This document shows, piece after piece, positions 12,578-21,991 of a DNA stretch of 26,570 bases (positions are counted from its first letter, which is position 1; each line of letters opens with the position of its first letter). Location of the stretch: NCBI GenBank assembly GCA_002317115.1, contig DCIP01000216.1, positions 1-26,570 of the forward strand, written 5' to 3'. The notes beneath the pieces are model-generated. The model was given only the letters and a program-made list of their open reading frames with translations. It made no database searches and was not told the origin of the DNA. The position numbers and the translations under genes are program-made. Source of the DNA: Candidatus Scybalocola fimicaballi (GTDB lineage: Bacteria > Bacteroidota > Bacteroidia > Bacteroidales > Paludibacteraceae).

Positions 12578-14983
12578 TTATTCAGCACTCTTTTTAGTGC
12601 TCTTCTTTGCTGCTGTCTTTGTCGACGTTGCTTTTGTAGTCGTTTTTGCCGCTGTCTTAGTTGTCTTGGCTTTCTTAGCTGGAGCTTTGTCGGCCTGCTC
12701 TGCGATAATCTTGCGGCAATCGTCGATAGTCAACGCCTTAGCGTCTGTGCCTTTGGCTATCTTGTAGTTGACGCCGTCTCTTGCGATGTATGGTCCGAAA
12801 CGTCCGTTAAGAACCTCGATCTCAACACCGTTGTCGTCGAACTTGTTGATTACCTTATTCTTGATCTCCTCACGTTTAGCCTCGATGATCTTGATACAGT
12901 CTTCGTTTGTCACTGTAAGCGGATCGTATGCTTTGGCAAGTGAGTATGCCTGACCGTTATGCTTGATGTATGGGCCGAATCTTCCGACTGCCACAACCAA
13001 CTCTGTGTCTTCGTATGTTCCGACTGTACGTGGAAGCTTGAACAAATCAAGAGCCTCCTCCAATGTGATAGTCTCAAGATGCTGGTTCTTGCGTAGAGAT
13101 GCGAAACGTGGCTTCTCCTCGTCCTCCGTCGCACCGATCTGGGCGATGGCTCCGAAACGGGCGATCTTCACGAAGACCTCCTTGCCGCTTGCCGGATCAA
13201 CTCCAAGCTTACGCATACCGTTCTTTCTCTCGCTGATCTGTGAGGCATCCTCCACAAGCGGATGGAAATCGTGGTAGAAATCATCGATCATGTTCTCCCA
13301 CTTCACATTTCCTTCCGCTACCTCATCAAACTTGTTCTCGATCTTGGCTGTGAAGTTATAGTCGAGAATCTCAGGGAAGTAGTCTGTCAAGAAATCGTTG
13401 ACTACGATGGCTGTGTCTGTAGGGACAAGTTTCTTTCTGTCTGCTCCGTATGTCTCAGTCTCAGTAGTCTCTGTGATCTTATTGTCTTTAAGCACTAAAG
13501 TCTGGTAGTTGCGTTTCTGTCCTTCCAAATCACGCTTCTCTGCATACTCCTTATTCTGGATAGTAGAGATTGTCGGAGCGTATGTAGATGGACGTCCGAT
13601 ACCAAGCTCCTCAAGTTTGTGGACAAGTGAAGCCTCGCTGTAGCGTGGTGGATGCTGAGTGAAACGCTCAGTGGCGTTGATCTCCTTTGGCTGAGAAAGC
13701 ACCATGCCTTTATTAAGTGGAGGAAGCACTGAAGTGTTGCTCTCCTCACTGCCTTCTTTGCTCTCCTGGTACACTTTCAAGAAACCGTCGAACTTAACAA
13801 CCTCACCGTCGGCTACAAACTTATATGTGTCGTCGCCACATTCGATAGTGACAGTTGTCTTTTCGATCTCGGCATCAGCCATCTGCGACGCGATTGTACG
13901 CTTCCAGATCAGATCATATAGTTTCTGAAGGTTGCTGTTGCCTTCAATGGCTTGATTTTCAATATAAGTAGGGCGGATGGCCTCGTGAGCCTCCTGAGCA
14001 CCCTTAGCTTTTGCAGTGAAACGACGTGGTTGAGAGTATTTCTCTCCCATTGTCTCAGAGATAGTCTTCTTTGCTGTGTTGATGGCAAGATCTGAAAGAT
14101 TTACGGAATCGGTACGCATGTAGGTGATCTGTCCTGCCTCATACAACTGCTGTGCAAGCGACATTGTCATGTTCACTGAGAATCCAAGTTTGCGGGCTGC
14201 CTCCTGCTGAAGTGTAGAAGTGATGAACGGTGCAGCTGGGCCTCTCTTGATTGGCTTTACACTGATATCCGACACCTTAAACTCCGCATTCTTGCATTTC
14301 TCCAAAAATGCTCTTGCCTCTGCCTCTGTCTTGATTCTCTGTGGAAGCTCTGCTTTAAGAGTGGTAGACTTACCTTTGGCGTCGACCACATTAAAGATAG
14401 CCTGTATTCTGAATGAAGATTCGCTTACGAAGTTCTGAATCTCCTTCTCACGGTCTACGATTAGACGCACTGTTACCGACTGCACACGTCCTGCTGAAAG
14501 AGACGGACGAACCTTTTTCCAAAGCACTGGAGAAAGCTCAAAACCTACGATACGGTCCAACACGCGTCGAGCCTGCTGGGCTGAAACCAGGTTGTCGTCA
14601 ATGTCACGTGGATTTTCGATTGCGTGTAGAATAGCAGTCTTGGTGATTTCATGGAATACGATACGACGAGTATTCTCCTTCTTTAATTTCAATACATCGA
14701 ATAGATGCCAGGCAATTGCCTCTCCCTCGCGGTCCTCATCGGATGCTAACCACACAATCTCTGCGTCCTTAGCCTCCTTGATCAAATCATCCACGAGTTC
14801 CTTCTTGTCGTCAGGAATTTCGTATAGAGGTTCGTAGTTGTTGTCCAAGTTGATGGACATTCCACTCTTTTTAAGGTCGCGGATGTGTCCGTAGCTTGAT
14901 TTCACCACGAAATCCTTCCCTAAAAATTTACCGATTGTCTTCGCTTTCGCAGGAGACTCTACTATAACTAAATTCTTGTGCAT
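12578..14983 (-). CDS. topA: DNA topoisomerase I
   Basis: This 801-residue type IA topoisomerase relaxes negative supercoils. The Toprim domain begins at once (NLVIVESPAKAKTIGKFLG), with ASDEDREGEAIAWH supplying the metal-binding acidic residues. The active-site tyrosine is Y288 in ITYMRTDS. After the catalytic core come repeats with RFGxxI and GRFGPYI (roughly residues 605-760) instead of Cys4 zinc fingers, as in many Bacteroidota enzymes. The C-terminus is a Lys/Ala/Thr-rich tail of about 35 residues that probably contacts DNA. A TTTCTTTG box (minus strand) at 15009-15016 may be its promoter, and a terminator hairpin follows the stop. Confidence 0.96.
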   Translation of the reverse strand: MHKNLVIVESPAKAKTIGKFLGKDFVVKSSYGHIRDLKKSGMSINLDNNYEPLYEIPDDKKELVDDLIKEAKDAEIVWLASDEDREGEAIAWHLFDVLKLKKENTRRIVFHEITKTAILHAIENPRDIDDNLVSAQQARRVLDRIVGFELSPVLWKKVRPSLSAGRVQSVTVRLIVDREKEIQNFVSESSFRIQAIFNVVDAKGKSTTLKAELPQRIKTEAEARAFLEKCKNAEFKVSDISVKPIKRGPAAPFITSTLQQEAARKLGFSVNMTMSLAQQLYEAGQITYMRTDSVNLSDLAINTAKKTISETMGEKYSQPRRFTAKAKGAQEAHEAIRPTYIENQAIEGNSNLQKLYDLIWKRTIASQMADAEIEKTTVTIECGDDTYKFVADGEVVKFDGFLKVYQESKEGSEESNTSVLPPLNKGMVLSQPKEINATERFTQHPPRYSEASLVHKLEELGIGRPSTYAPTISTIQNKEYAEKRDLEGQKRNYQTLVLKDNKITETTETETYGADRKKLVPTDTAIVVNDFLTDYFPEILDYNFTAKIENKFDEVAEGNVKWENMIDDFYHDFHPLVEDASQISERKNGMRKLGVDPASGKEVFVKIARFGAIAQIGATEDEEKPRFASLRKNQHLETITLEEALDLFKLPRTVGTYEDTELVVAVGRFGPYIKHNGQAYSLAKAYDPLTVTNEDCIKIIEAKREEIKNKVINKFDDNGVEIEVLNGRFGPYIARDGVNYKIAKGTDAKALTIDDCRKIIAEQADKAPAKKAKTTKTAAKTTTKATSTKTAAKKSTKKSAE

Positions 14984-15008
14984 TTTACCGTACCTAAAAT
15001 CTTTTTTG

Positions 15009-15016
15009 CAAAGAAA
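15009..15016 (-). promoter_or_regulatory. Possible -7 box of topA
   Basis: On the minus strand this reads TTTCTTTG, one base from TAnnTTTG, 26 bases before the topA start codon. It is divergent from the pepP box at 15041. No convincing -33 TTG was found. Confidence 0.35.
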
Positions 15017-15040
15017 AATAAAAAATCTTTCATATACTCA

Positions 15041-15048
15041 TATATTTG
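15041..15048 (+). promoter_or_regulatory. -7 box of the aminopeptidase gene
   Basis: TATATTTG fits TAnnTTTG exactly. The first in-frame ATG (15046) overlaps this box, so the ATG at 15088 is the more likely start, leaving a leader of about 36 bases. Confidence 0.55.
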
Positions 15049-15087
15049 CGTTTTATTTGGCAATTTTTTGAAAACTTATGCTTTGAT

Positions 15088-16839
15088 ATGATTGAAATTG
15101 GAAAAATTCGTGAGTTGATGGCACAAAGAGGCGTCGATGCCATTGTTGTTGGTGATAGTGACCCTCATTTCAGCGAATATCCTGCTGATTGTTTTTGCCT
15201 CCGCACCTTTTTAAGTGGTTTCGACGGTTCAAACGGAACCCTCGTCGTGACAAAGAACGACGCTGCTCTTTGGACAGATTCCAGATATTACCTTCAGGCT
15301 TCGGAACAGTTGAAGCCGGCTGGGATACGTATGGTGAAGCAGGAGAGTGAGGCTTCAATACCTGATTTTCTTTCATCTGTCTTGAAAGAAGGCGACGTGG
15401 TTGCCCTTAATCCGTGGCTTACATCCCTTTCTGAAGAAAATGAATATGAGAGTGTTGGATTGAATTTGAAATACGACGTTAATTTATATGAATCGTTGTG
15501 GTTTGGTCAGCAACCAAAGATGTCGGATGCAAAATTGTTTATCCATCCTGAGAAATACGCAGGAGAGTCTGTTAGATCAAAAATAGACAAATGCCGCAAG
15601 TTTTTTGCATCTGTAAATGCGGATGCAATGCTCGTATCTACTCTTGATGAAGTGGCGTGGGTGACTAACCTCCGTGGCGCTGATTCTCTATGCACTCCGA
15701 TTTTTTATTCATATTTAATAATTGAAAAAGATAAATCAACTCTGTTTGTCGACACCGATAAGTTGACAGATGAAGTGAAATTATTTTTAAGTGCGAATGG
15801 CATAAACGTCGCTCCTTATTCGGTATTCGCACAATATTTATGTGAAGAATTGTCAAATACTCCTGTCTTGCTGGAAAATGCAAAATGCAATGTTGCGACG
15901 TCGCAAATTCTTAAAAACAAAATCTCGTCGCCAAGAAAATTCATTGAGGAATTAAAGTCGGTGAAGAATGAAACCCAGCTCGAGTGCGAGAGAAAAATCA
16001 TGGAAGACGACGGTGCTGCCCTTGTCAGATTATTGATGTGGATTGAGAAGAATCGCAACAGTGGATTGCATGAGACAGATATTGCAGATAAGATTGCTGA
16101 GTTGAGAAAACAGTCGTCGGAATATATATGTGAGAGCTTTGACACCATAGCAGGTTTTGCTGATCATGGAGCCATTGTCCACTATTCAGCGAAGAAGGGT
16201 AGTGATTACACGTTGACTCCAAACAATATCATTTTGATTGATACAGGAGGAAATTATCTTGGCGGCACAACCGATATCACTCGAACAGTGTCGTTGACAG
16301 ATACACCGTCGGCAGAGCAAAAGCAAGACTATACATTGGTTTTGAAAGGTCATATTGCTATTCAGCTGCAGAAATTCCCAGTCGGAACAGTTGGATTTCA
16401 GATAGATACACTTGCCCGCCAATACTTGTGGAATGCTGGACTGAATTACGGACATGGCACAGGTCATGGAGTCGGCCATTTCCTTGGAGTGCATGAAGGA
16501 CCACAGTCGATGAGCAAAAAAAGTGCGAGTTATGAACTGAAAGAAGGAATGTTCATAACAGATGAGCCAGGACTATATCGTACTGGCAAATGGGGAATCA
16601 GAATCGAGAATATGTTGGCTGTAAGAAAAGCAGAAACTACTGATTTTGGCGAGTTTATGCAGTTTGAAACCTTAACACTCTGCCCATACGACCGCAATTT
16701 GATTGATACATCGATGCTGACAGAGAAAGAAAAGAAATGGCTGAATGATTACCACGCAAATGTTAAAGATAGGTTAAAAAAACATTTGAATGTTGAAGAA
16801 AATGCTTGGCTTGAGGTACAAACTAAAAACTTTATTTAG
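15088..16839 (+). CDS. pepP: Xaa-Pro aminopeptidase (M24B family)
   Basis: The protein has 583 residues from the ATG at 15088. It has the three-part layout of long M24B aminopeptidases: two creatinase-like N-terminal domains and a C-terminal pita-bread catalytic domain. The five metal ligands are visible as D385 and D396 (LIDTGG, GGTTDITRT), H460 (GTGHGVGH), E493 (TDEPG) and E507 (GIRIEN). It removes an N-terminal residue preceding proline and has no signal peptide, so it should be cytosolic. The open frame extends to an ATG at 15046, but that codon overlaps a -7 promoter box. It is divergent from topA. The next gene starts 42 bases downstream with its own possible promoter and no terminator between them. 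Confidence 0.93.
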   Translation: MIEIGKIRELMAQRGVDAIVVGDSDPHFSEYPADCFCLRTFLSGFDGSNGTLVVTKNDAALWTDSRYYLQASEQLKPAGIRMVKQESEASIPDFLSSVLKEGDVVALNPWLTSLSEENEYESVGLNLKYDVNLYESLWFGQQPKMSDAKLFIHPEKYAGESVRSKIDKCRKFFASVNADAMLVSTLDEVAWVTNLRGADSLCTPIFYSYLIIEKDKSTLFVDTDKLTDEVKLFLSANGINVAPYSVFAQYLCEELSNTPVLLENAKCNVATSQILKNKISSPRKFIEELKSVKNETQLECERKIMEDDGAALVRLLMWIEKNRNSGLHETDIADKIAELRKQSSEYICESFDTIAGFADHGAIVHYSAKKGSDYTLTPNNIILIDTGGNYLGGTTDITRTVSLTDTPSAEQKQDYTLVLKGHIAIQLQKFPVGTVGFQIDTLARQYLWNAGLNYGHGTGHGVGHFLGVHEGPQSMSKKSASYELKEGMFITDEPGLYRTGKWGIRIENMLAVRKAETTDFGEFMQFETLTLCPYDRNLIDTSMLTEKEKKWLNDYHANVKDRLKKHLNVEENAWLEVQTKNFI

Positions 16840-16847
16840 TACATTTG
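16840..16847 (+). promoter_or_regulatory. -7 box of the thioredoxin-fold protein gene
   Basis: TACATTTG begins at the base just after the pepP stop codon and fits TAnnTTTG. Upstream TTG triplets at 16806 and 16811 are further away than usual. The leader would be about 31 bases. Confidence 0.4.
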
Positions 16848-16881
16848 CCGAAAATAAAATGAAACAGCAATAGAAATAGAT

Positions 16882-18351
16882 ATGAAAAAAATCATTTTCT
16901 CATTTTTGGCGTTGATATGTGCAGCTTATTCATTCGCAGCTCCTGCAGTTAAAGACGGCCCATATCATATTGAGATTAAGATGCCGGATATTAAAAACGA
17001 CGCAAATGTCTATTTGGCATTCTACTTTAATGGCAAGACTTATTCAAAGGACACAACAAAGTTCAATGGAAAGGGAGTTGCCGTATTTGATGGAAGCAAC
17101 AAAGAGAAGGACAAGCAGAAATTGGATGAGGGTATGTATATCGTCTATTTCAAAAAGGATGATGTCAACTTCAAAGAGGACAAGTTCTTTGATTTGTTGG
17201 TCGGAAAAGATCAGAATATCAAGCTAAAGGCAGACACGACAGATTTGACTCCAGTAGTCACACAGGGAGAAGAGTCTGTTCATTTCTCCAACCTTTTGAA
17301 ATTCATGTCGGAAAAGAACAAAGAACGTAAAGAATGTTTCGACAAGAAGAAAGCAGGCAAGATGGACTCGACAACATTTGAGGCAAAACTAAAGGCTTTA
17401 TCGGATGAGGTTGAGGCTTTCCAAAAGAAAGAGATTGAGTCGACTAAGGGATCATTCTATTCTGAGTTTGTAAGAGGTACAGTGTCGGTGGAAGTTCCTG
17501 ATTTCGCTGAATTGCCAGACACAGCCAGACCAATGGCAAGATATCAGTTTACAAAGAACCATTTCTTTGATAACATCAACTTGTCTGATCCACGAATGTT
17601 GAGAACACCATATTTCTCAGGAAAGGTAGACAACTACATGACAAGATTGATTCCAATTCCAGACTCATTGTATGCTGCAGCCGACGTGTTGATCCAGAAG
17701 AGTGAAGGAAACAAGGATACATACCAGACAATGCTTAGCAAGATGATGAACTACGCTTTGAAGAGCAACCAGATGGGTATGGATAAGATGTGGTACAACA
17801 TTGCTGAGAAATATTACTTGTCGGGAAAGGCAGATTGGGCTGATTCATCATGGATCGAGGACTTGAAGGCAGAGTGCAAGAAAGTGCGTTACAATATGAT
17901 TGGCATGACAGCCAAGAACTTGAAAATGCGTGGAATGGACTCTACACAGATCCAGTTGAGGGATTTGCGTCCTGAAAATGGCAAGAATGAGTTCGTTTTG
18001 GTATACTTCTTTGAGCCAAGTTGTGGACACTGTAAGAAGATCACTCCAGTATTGCACGACTCTGTATATGTAAAGTATAAGGACAAAGGATTCGAAGTGT
18101 TCTGCTGCTATACACAGACAGACAAAAAAGAGTGGAAAGAATTCTTGGACAAGCACAATTTGCATGATTGGGTAAACGTATGGGATCCAAACAGAGAGTC
18201 GTATTTCTGGGAGTTTTACGACGCGACAGTCACACCAGGAGTGTACTTGCTTAACAAAGAGAGAAAAATCGTAGCAAAGAAGATAAGCACACAGTCGCTG
18301 GATCAGATTTTGGAGGAAGAGTTGATAAAACGAAAAGAAGAGAAAAAATAG
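16882..18351 (+). CDS. Periplasmic thioredoxin-fold protein (TlpA/ResA-like) with N-terminal extension
   Basis: This 489-residue protein has a signal peptide (MKKIIFSFLALICAAYSFA). The N-terminal part (about residues 25-115) is a beta-rich domain of the kind found before thioredoxin domains in Bacteroidota. It is followed by a helical Lys/Glu-rich middle and a C-terminal thioredoxin fold with the redox motif C381-G-H-C384 in FEPSCGHCKK and the cis-Pro context TPGVYLL. Such proteins reduce or exchange disulfides in the periplasm, in some cases for cytochrome c maturation. A fused cytochrome c maturation protein lies elsewhere in the window, but no direct link is shown. It ends in a Lys/Glu-rich tail. 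Confidence 0.85.
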   Translation: MKKIIFSFLALICAAYSFAAPAVKDGPYHIEIKMPDIKNDANVYLAFYFNGKTYSKDTTKFNGKGVAVFDGSNKEKDKQKLDEGMYIVYFKKDDVNFKEDKFFDLLVGKDQNIKLKADTTDLTPVVTQGEESVHFSNLLKFMSEKNKERKECFDKKKAGKMDSTTFEAKLKALSDEVEAFQKKEIESTKGSFYSEFVRGTVSVEVPDFAELPDTARPMARYQFTKNHFFDNINLSDPRMLRTPYFSGKVDNYMTRLIPIPDSLYAAADVLIQKSEGNKDTYQTMLSKMMNYALKSNQMGMDKMWYNIAEKYYLSGKADWADSSWIEDLKAECKKVRYNMIGMTAKNLKMRGMDSTQIQLRDLRPENGKNEFVLVYFFEPSCGHCKKITPVLHDSVYVKYKDKGFEVFCCYTQTDKKEWKEFLDKHNLHDWVNVWDPNRESYFWEFYDATVTPGVYLLNKERKIVAKKISTQSLDQILEEELIKRKEEKK

Positions 18352-18433
18352 CAAAAAAATGGTTGAGCAGCATAAAAATGGCTGATTTCAATCAAATTTA
18401 TCAACTTTTTTGCAATAAAATCTAAAAACTATT

Positions 18434-18462
18434 TTGCAAGAAATAAAGTTTATCTATTTTTG
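18434..18462 (+). promoter_or_regulatory. Strong promoter of the GldJ/GldK-like gene
   Basis: TTG at 18434-18436 and TATTTTTG at 18455-18462 are 18 bases apart. Transcription from about 18466 gives a 5' leader of about 107 bases before the ATG at 18573. I saw no recognisable riboswitch in that leader. Confidence 0.7.
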
Positions 18463-18572
18463 CCAACCATACAATACGGGCGAACTCGAAACAAGAAATG
18501 TGGGTAGACCTGAATGGTATGAAATTAAGTTAGAAATAAAATTAGTAAATTATCTTATACTCGAAAGGTACT

Positions 18573-20144
18573 ATGAAACACTTAAAGCTTTTTACGCCGG
18601 TCACAGCGATGTTGATCTTAGGAGCTTTGACTACTTCATGTGGTAAGAAGTCCTTGAAAGATTCACAGGAGTCTAATGTTACCGGATGGAAGTACAACGA
18701 CAAAGAAAATGGAGGTTACCAGGTGACAATCGGTTATCAGCAGGATACTCCTACTGGTATGACATTCATCCAGGGTGGTACTTTCACAATGGGTCGTGTT
18801 ATTGAGGATGTATTAGGAGATTGGAATAACATTCCACGTCGTGTCACTGTAGCTTCGTTCTACATGGACCAATATGAAATTGCCAATGTAAACTGGCGTG
18901 AGTATTTGTACTGGATGTCAAACGTATTCCACAACACTCCTGAGTTGATCGAGAAGGCTCGCCCTGACACTTTGGTTTGGCGTGAGGAGTTGGCTTACAA
19001 TGAGCCATACTTGGAGTACTACTTCACTCACGTGTCTTACAACTACTATCCAGTAGTAGGTGTGTCTTGGGAGCAGGCAAGTGATTTCTGTATTTGGCGT
19101 TCTGACCGTGTAAACGAGAGAAGAATGGTTGAGGCAGGAACAATCCAGTATCCAGATTTCCAGGCATTGAAGGGAAATACAGATGCTAACGATATCGCGC
19201 AGAACCAGGTATTCAGCACAGACAAGTACTTGATGAAGAGCGATTACAAGCCAACAGATGGAAAGAAGCAGTTGAAGGATGTATATGGTAACGCAAGAAA
19301 GACTACAATGTCTGACGGTATCCTACTTCCTAAGTACCGTCTCCCAACTGAGGCTGAGTGGGAGTACGCTGCATACGGAATCCTTTCTGTAGAGGGTGAG
19401 GAAAACTACGAAGAGAAGAAGATTTATCCTTGGTATGGTCACCAGATGCGTAACCCAGGTAAGGACAAGAAAGCTAACCGCGGTCAGATGTACGCCAACT
19501 ACGTAAGAGGTCGTGGTGACTACATGGGTATCGGTGGTAACTTGAATGACCACGCTACTATCACTGCTCCAGTTGATGCTTTCTGGCCAAATGAGTTCGG
19601 TCTATACAACATGGCTGGTAACGTTAACGAGTGGGTACTTGATGTATATCGTGTATTGACATCTGATGATGAGCAGGAGTACAACCCATTCCGTGGTAAC
19701 CAGTACGTGAGCCCAATCATGCAGGAGACAACTCTTGAGGATGGTACTCAGACTAAGGTTCCTCAGATCGATAGCCTTGGACGTGTAATCTTCGCTATCC
19801 CTGCTGATAAGGATACTGAGCTTGAGAAGTACGCTCGTCTTGATGTAAGAAACTTCAAAGATGGTGATGGCCAGAGCGCTCTTGACAGAAATCAGTGGAC
19901 TGCAGTTGTTGATCCAGATATCGCAACTAAGAAGTTGTATGATCCAGATGCTGGTCAGGCTGTATCTAAGTTGACTTCTAACATCTCTAACACTACTCGT
20001 GTTTACAAGGGTGGTTCTTGGAAGGATCGTTCATACTGGTTGAGCCCAGCTCAGAGACGTTACCTTGATCAGACTAAGTCTCGCAGCGACCTTGGTTTCC
20101 GTTGCGCTATGTCTAAGGTAGGTCCAGAAGATGACAACAGATAA
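18573..20144 (+). CDS. GldJ/GldK-type lipoprotein (formylglycine-generating-enzyme fold)
   Basis: This 523-residue protein has a lipoprotein signal (LGALTTSCG, lipid-bearing C23), so it sits on a membrane outside the cytoplasm. The rest is an FGE/SUMF1-type fold: GMTFIQGGTFTMG, VTVASFYMDQYEIANVNWREYL, VVGVSWEQASDFCIWR, YRLPTEAEWEYAA, LYNMAGNVNEWVLDVY and GGSWKDRSYWLSPAQRRYL. In Bacteroidota this family includes GldK, GldJ and PorK, which are parts or assembly factors of the type IX secretion machinery. The gene is not followed by gldL/M/N but by murF, which to my recollection fits GldJ better than GldK. Codon choice is more uniform than in its neighbours, suggesting high expression. Its own promoter and a strong terminator make it a single-gene unit. 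Confidence 0.85.
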   Translation: MKHLKLFTPVTAMLILGALTTSCGKKSLKDSQESNVTGWKYNDKENGGYQVTIGYQQDTPTGMTFIQGGTFTMGRVIEDVLGDWNNIPRRVTVASFYMDQYEIANVNWREYLYWMSNVFHNTPELIEKARPDTLVWREELAYNEPYLEYYFTHVSYNYYPVVGVSWEQASDFCIWRSDRVNERRMVEAGTIQYPDFQALKGNTDANDIAQNQVFSTDKYLMKSDYKPTDGKKQLKDVYGNARKTTMSDGILLPKYRLPTEAEWEYAAYGILSVEGEENYEEKKIYPWYGHQMRNPGKDKKANRGQMYANYVRGRGDYMGIGGNLNDHATITAPVDAFWPNEFGLYNMAGNVNEWVLDVYRVLTSDDEQEYNPFRGNQYVSPIMQETTLEDGTQTKVPQIDSLGRVIFAIPADKDTELEKYARLDVRNFKDGDGQSALDRNQWTAVVDPDIATKKLYDPDAGQAVSKLTSNISNTTRVYKGGSWKDRSYWLSPAQRRYLDQTKSRSDLGFRCAMSKVGPEDDNR

Positions 20145-20170
20145 ACAATAAGTTTATAAGAAATAAAAAA

Positions 20171-20204
20171 ACGGAGCTTCCAATCTTTGGAGGCTTCGTT
20201 TTTT
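20171..20204 (+). terminator. Intrinsic terminator after the GldJ/GldK-like gene
   Basis: ACGGAGCTTCC (20171-20181) pairs with GGAGGCTTCGT (20189-20199), an 11-bp stem with two G-U pairs and the loop AATCTTT, flanked by an A-run and TTTTTT. It could also act on the minus strand. Confidence 0.88.
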
Positions 20205-20237
20205 GTTGATTAAAAGAATATTTAGCAAAACAAAGAA

Positions 20238-21521
20238 ATGGATATTAAGTCGATATATTCACTATTCATCCAATGTGATGGAATCTCTACTGATAGCAGA
20301 AAATGTCAGAAGGATTCTATGTTTGTCGCTTTGAAAGGTGATAACTTTGATGGCAATGTTTTTGTAGAGAGCGCTATTGAAGCTGGTTGCAAATACTCTC
20401 TTACAAGCGATGAGTCTCGTGCTAACAACAAGACTATTTTCTATGTCCCTGACACGTTGGTAGCTCTTCAGCAATTGGCTTCCTACCACCGCCAGCAGAT
20501 GAATGCCACTGTTATCGCCATAACAGGCACAAATGGTAAGACAACAACTAAAGAGTTGACTTCGGCAGTGATGAAAGCTAAGTATGGTGATGATGTGATT
20601 AACACCGAAGGAAACCTTAACAACCATATCGGTGTGCCATTGACTTTGCTTCGTATTAAATCTCACCACAAGTATGCTATCGTGGAGATGGGTGCCAATC
20701 ATCCAGGTGAGATCAAAACTCTTGCTGATATAGCAATGCCTGACTATGGCTTGATCACTAACGTCGGTACTGCTCATATTTTAGGGTTCGGTTCTTTTGA
20801 AGGAGTAATCAAGACAAAGACTGAACTTTACGAAAATTTGAAAAAGAGTAACGGCACTATTTTCGTAAATGGTGCTAATCAGAATATATTCCCTAAATCA
20901 GAAGGTGCAAAACGAATCGTTTATGGTGTAAATGGTTCTGCTTTGAATGCTTCTGTAGAGTCTGCTGATCCTTTCTTGAAGGTAAAATTCGACAATGGCG
21001 CGTCTGCTCAGACAAATCTTATTGGAGCATACAACCTTGAGAATGTCATGGCTGCTGCTTGCGTCGGATCGCATTTCGGAGTGGAGATGCCGATGATTGT
21101 CTCTGCTTTGGAAAACTACAAACCATCGAATAATCGATCGCAGTTGATTACAACTGCGTCTAATAAACTTATTGTCGACGCTTATAATGCCAATCCAACA
21201 AGCATGAAGGCTGCACTCGACAACTTCTTTGCGTTGAAGTCGGAATCTGAGAAAGCCTTGGTGCTTGGTGATATGCGTGAGCTTGGTGCTGATTCCGACG
21301 CTGAGCACAACAAAATTGTGGAGATGATCGCAGCGTCGGGAATCAAGAAGGTAATGCTTGTGGGAGAGTGTTTTGCTGCCGCAGCTAAAAATGGAATGTC
21401 TACGTTTAAGAATGTGGATGAACTTATCACCGTCTTGGCGGACAATAAATTGAGCGGATGCCTTGTTTTGATAAAGGGCTCTAATAGTATCAAACTTACT
21501 AAAGTCGTAGAACACTTATGA
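20238..21521 (+). CDS. murF: UDP-MurNAc-tripeptide--D-Ala-D-Ala ligase
   Basis: This 427-residue cytosolic Mur ligase performs the last cytoplasmic step of stem-peptide synthesis, adding D-Ala-D-Ala. It has an N-terminal UDP-binding domain (GISTDSRKCQKDSMFVALKG), the ATP loop GTNGKTTT at 97-104, a central domain (NTEGNLNNHIGVPLTLL, EMGANHPGEI) and the C-terminal ligase domain (VDAYNANPTSM, VLGDMRELG). NTEGN and the tripeptide-side motifs distinguish MurF from MurC/D/E. The stop overlaps the next start by four bases (ATGA). No clear promoter was found in the 34-base gap after the terminator at 20204. Confidence 0.95.
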   Translation: MDIKSIYSLFIQCDGISTDSRKCQKDSMFVALKGDNFDGNVFVESAIEAGCKYSLTSDESRANNKTIFYVPDTLVALQQLASYHRQQMNATVIAITGTNGKTTTKELTSAVMKAKYGDDVINTEGNLNNHIGVPLTLLRIKSHHKYAIVEMGANHPGEIKTLADIAMPDYGLITNVGTAHILGFGSFEGVIKTKTELYENLKKSNGTIFVNGANQNIFPKSEGAKRIVYGVNGSALNASVESADPFLKVKFDNGASAQTNLIGAYNLENVMAAACVGSHFGVEMPMIVSALENYKPSNNRSQLITTASNKLIVDAYNANPTSMKAALDNFFALKSESEKALVLGDMRELGADSDAEHNKIVEMIAASGIKKVMLVGECFAAAAKNGMSTFKNVDELITVLADNKLSGCLVLIKGSNSIKLTKVVEHL

Positions 21522-21991
21522 ATTCAACGTTGACTTTATTCTTGTTCTTTGTTGCAATTGTTGCGGTATGGATCCTTTTCTATAATCTTCGCAGAAAGCA
21601 GAAAGAGGCTCAGGAAGCTTTGCGTAAGGCTCAGCTATCTGAAGAGGAGAAGGCAAAGGAACAGGAGGAAGAGGCTGCAAAAGCAGAGACAGAAGATTCT
21701 GAATGTTGTGGACAGCATGAGGTATGTGAGAAGACTAACCTTATGAACACAAGTCTCAAGTATGAGTATTACGACGATGAGGAACTTGATGCTCTAAGAG
21801 GAATGAATCCAGAGGAGTATTCCGACGAGCAGATTGCACAATTGCGAGAAGTGTTTGAGACATTAAAAGAGTATGATGTGGCTGGGTGGCTACGTAGCTT
21901 ACAGTTGAGAAATATTGAATTGCCAGAGGATATCAGAGAAGATGCTCTGCTTATTGTAAGCGATTTAAGAGAAAGAGAAAATGCTAAGTAA
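21518..21991 (+). CDS. Membrane-anchored protein with CCGxHxxC motif, unknown function
   Basis: This 157-residue protein has one N-terminal membrane helix (residues 5-23), a charged Glu/Lys/Ala-rich coiled-coil-like segment (25-60), then CCGQHEVC at about 63-70 and a compact acidic C-terminal domain with YYDDEELDALRG and DVAGWLRSLQLRNIELPEDI. The Cys/His cluster could bind a metal or be redox active. From memory, Bacteroidales genomes carry related proteins with the same CCGxHxxC and YYDDEELD blocks, but I cannot name a function. It overlaps murF by four bases and the next gene by eleven, so translation is probably coupled. That placement suggests a link to the cell envelope. Confidence 0.75.
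   Translation: MNSTLTLFLFFVAIVAVWILFYNLRRKQKEAQEALRKAQLSEEEKAKEQEEEAAKAETEDSECCGQHEVCEKTNLMNTSLKYEYYDDEELDALRGMNPEEYSDEQIAQLREVFETLKEYDVAGWLRSLQLRNIELPEDIREDALLIVSDLRERENAK

Noticed and set aside
15046..15087. Upstream in-frame start for the Xaa-Pro aminopeptidase
   Set aside because: The ATG overlaps the TATATTTG promoter box, so it would precede the transcription start.
18361..18400. Terminator after the thioredoxin-fold gene
   Set aside because: GGTTGA and TCAATC can pair only with a wobble and internal mismatches, and no T-run follows directly.
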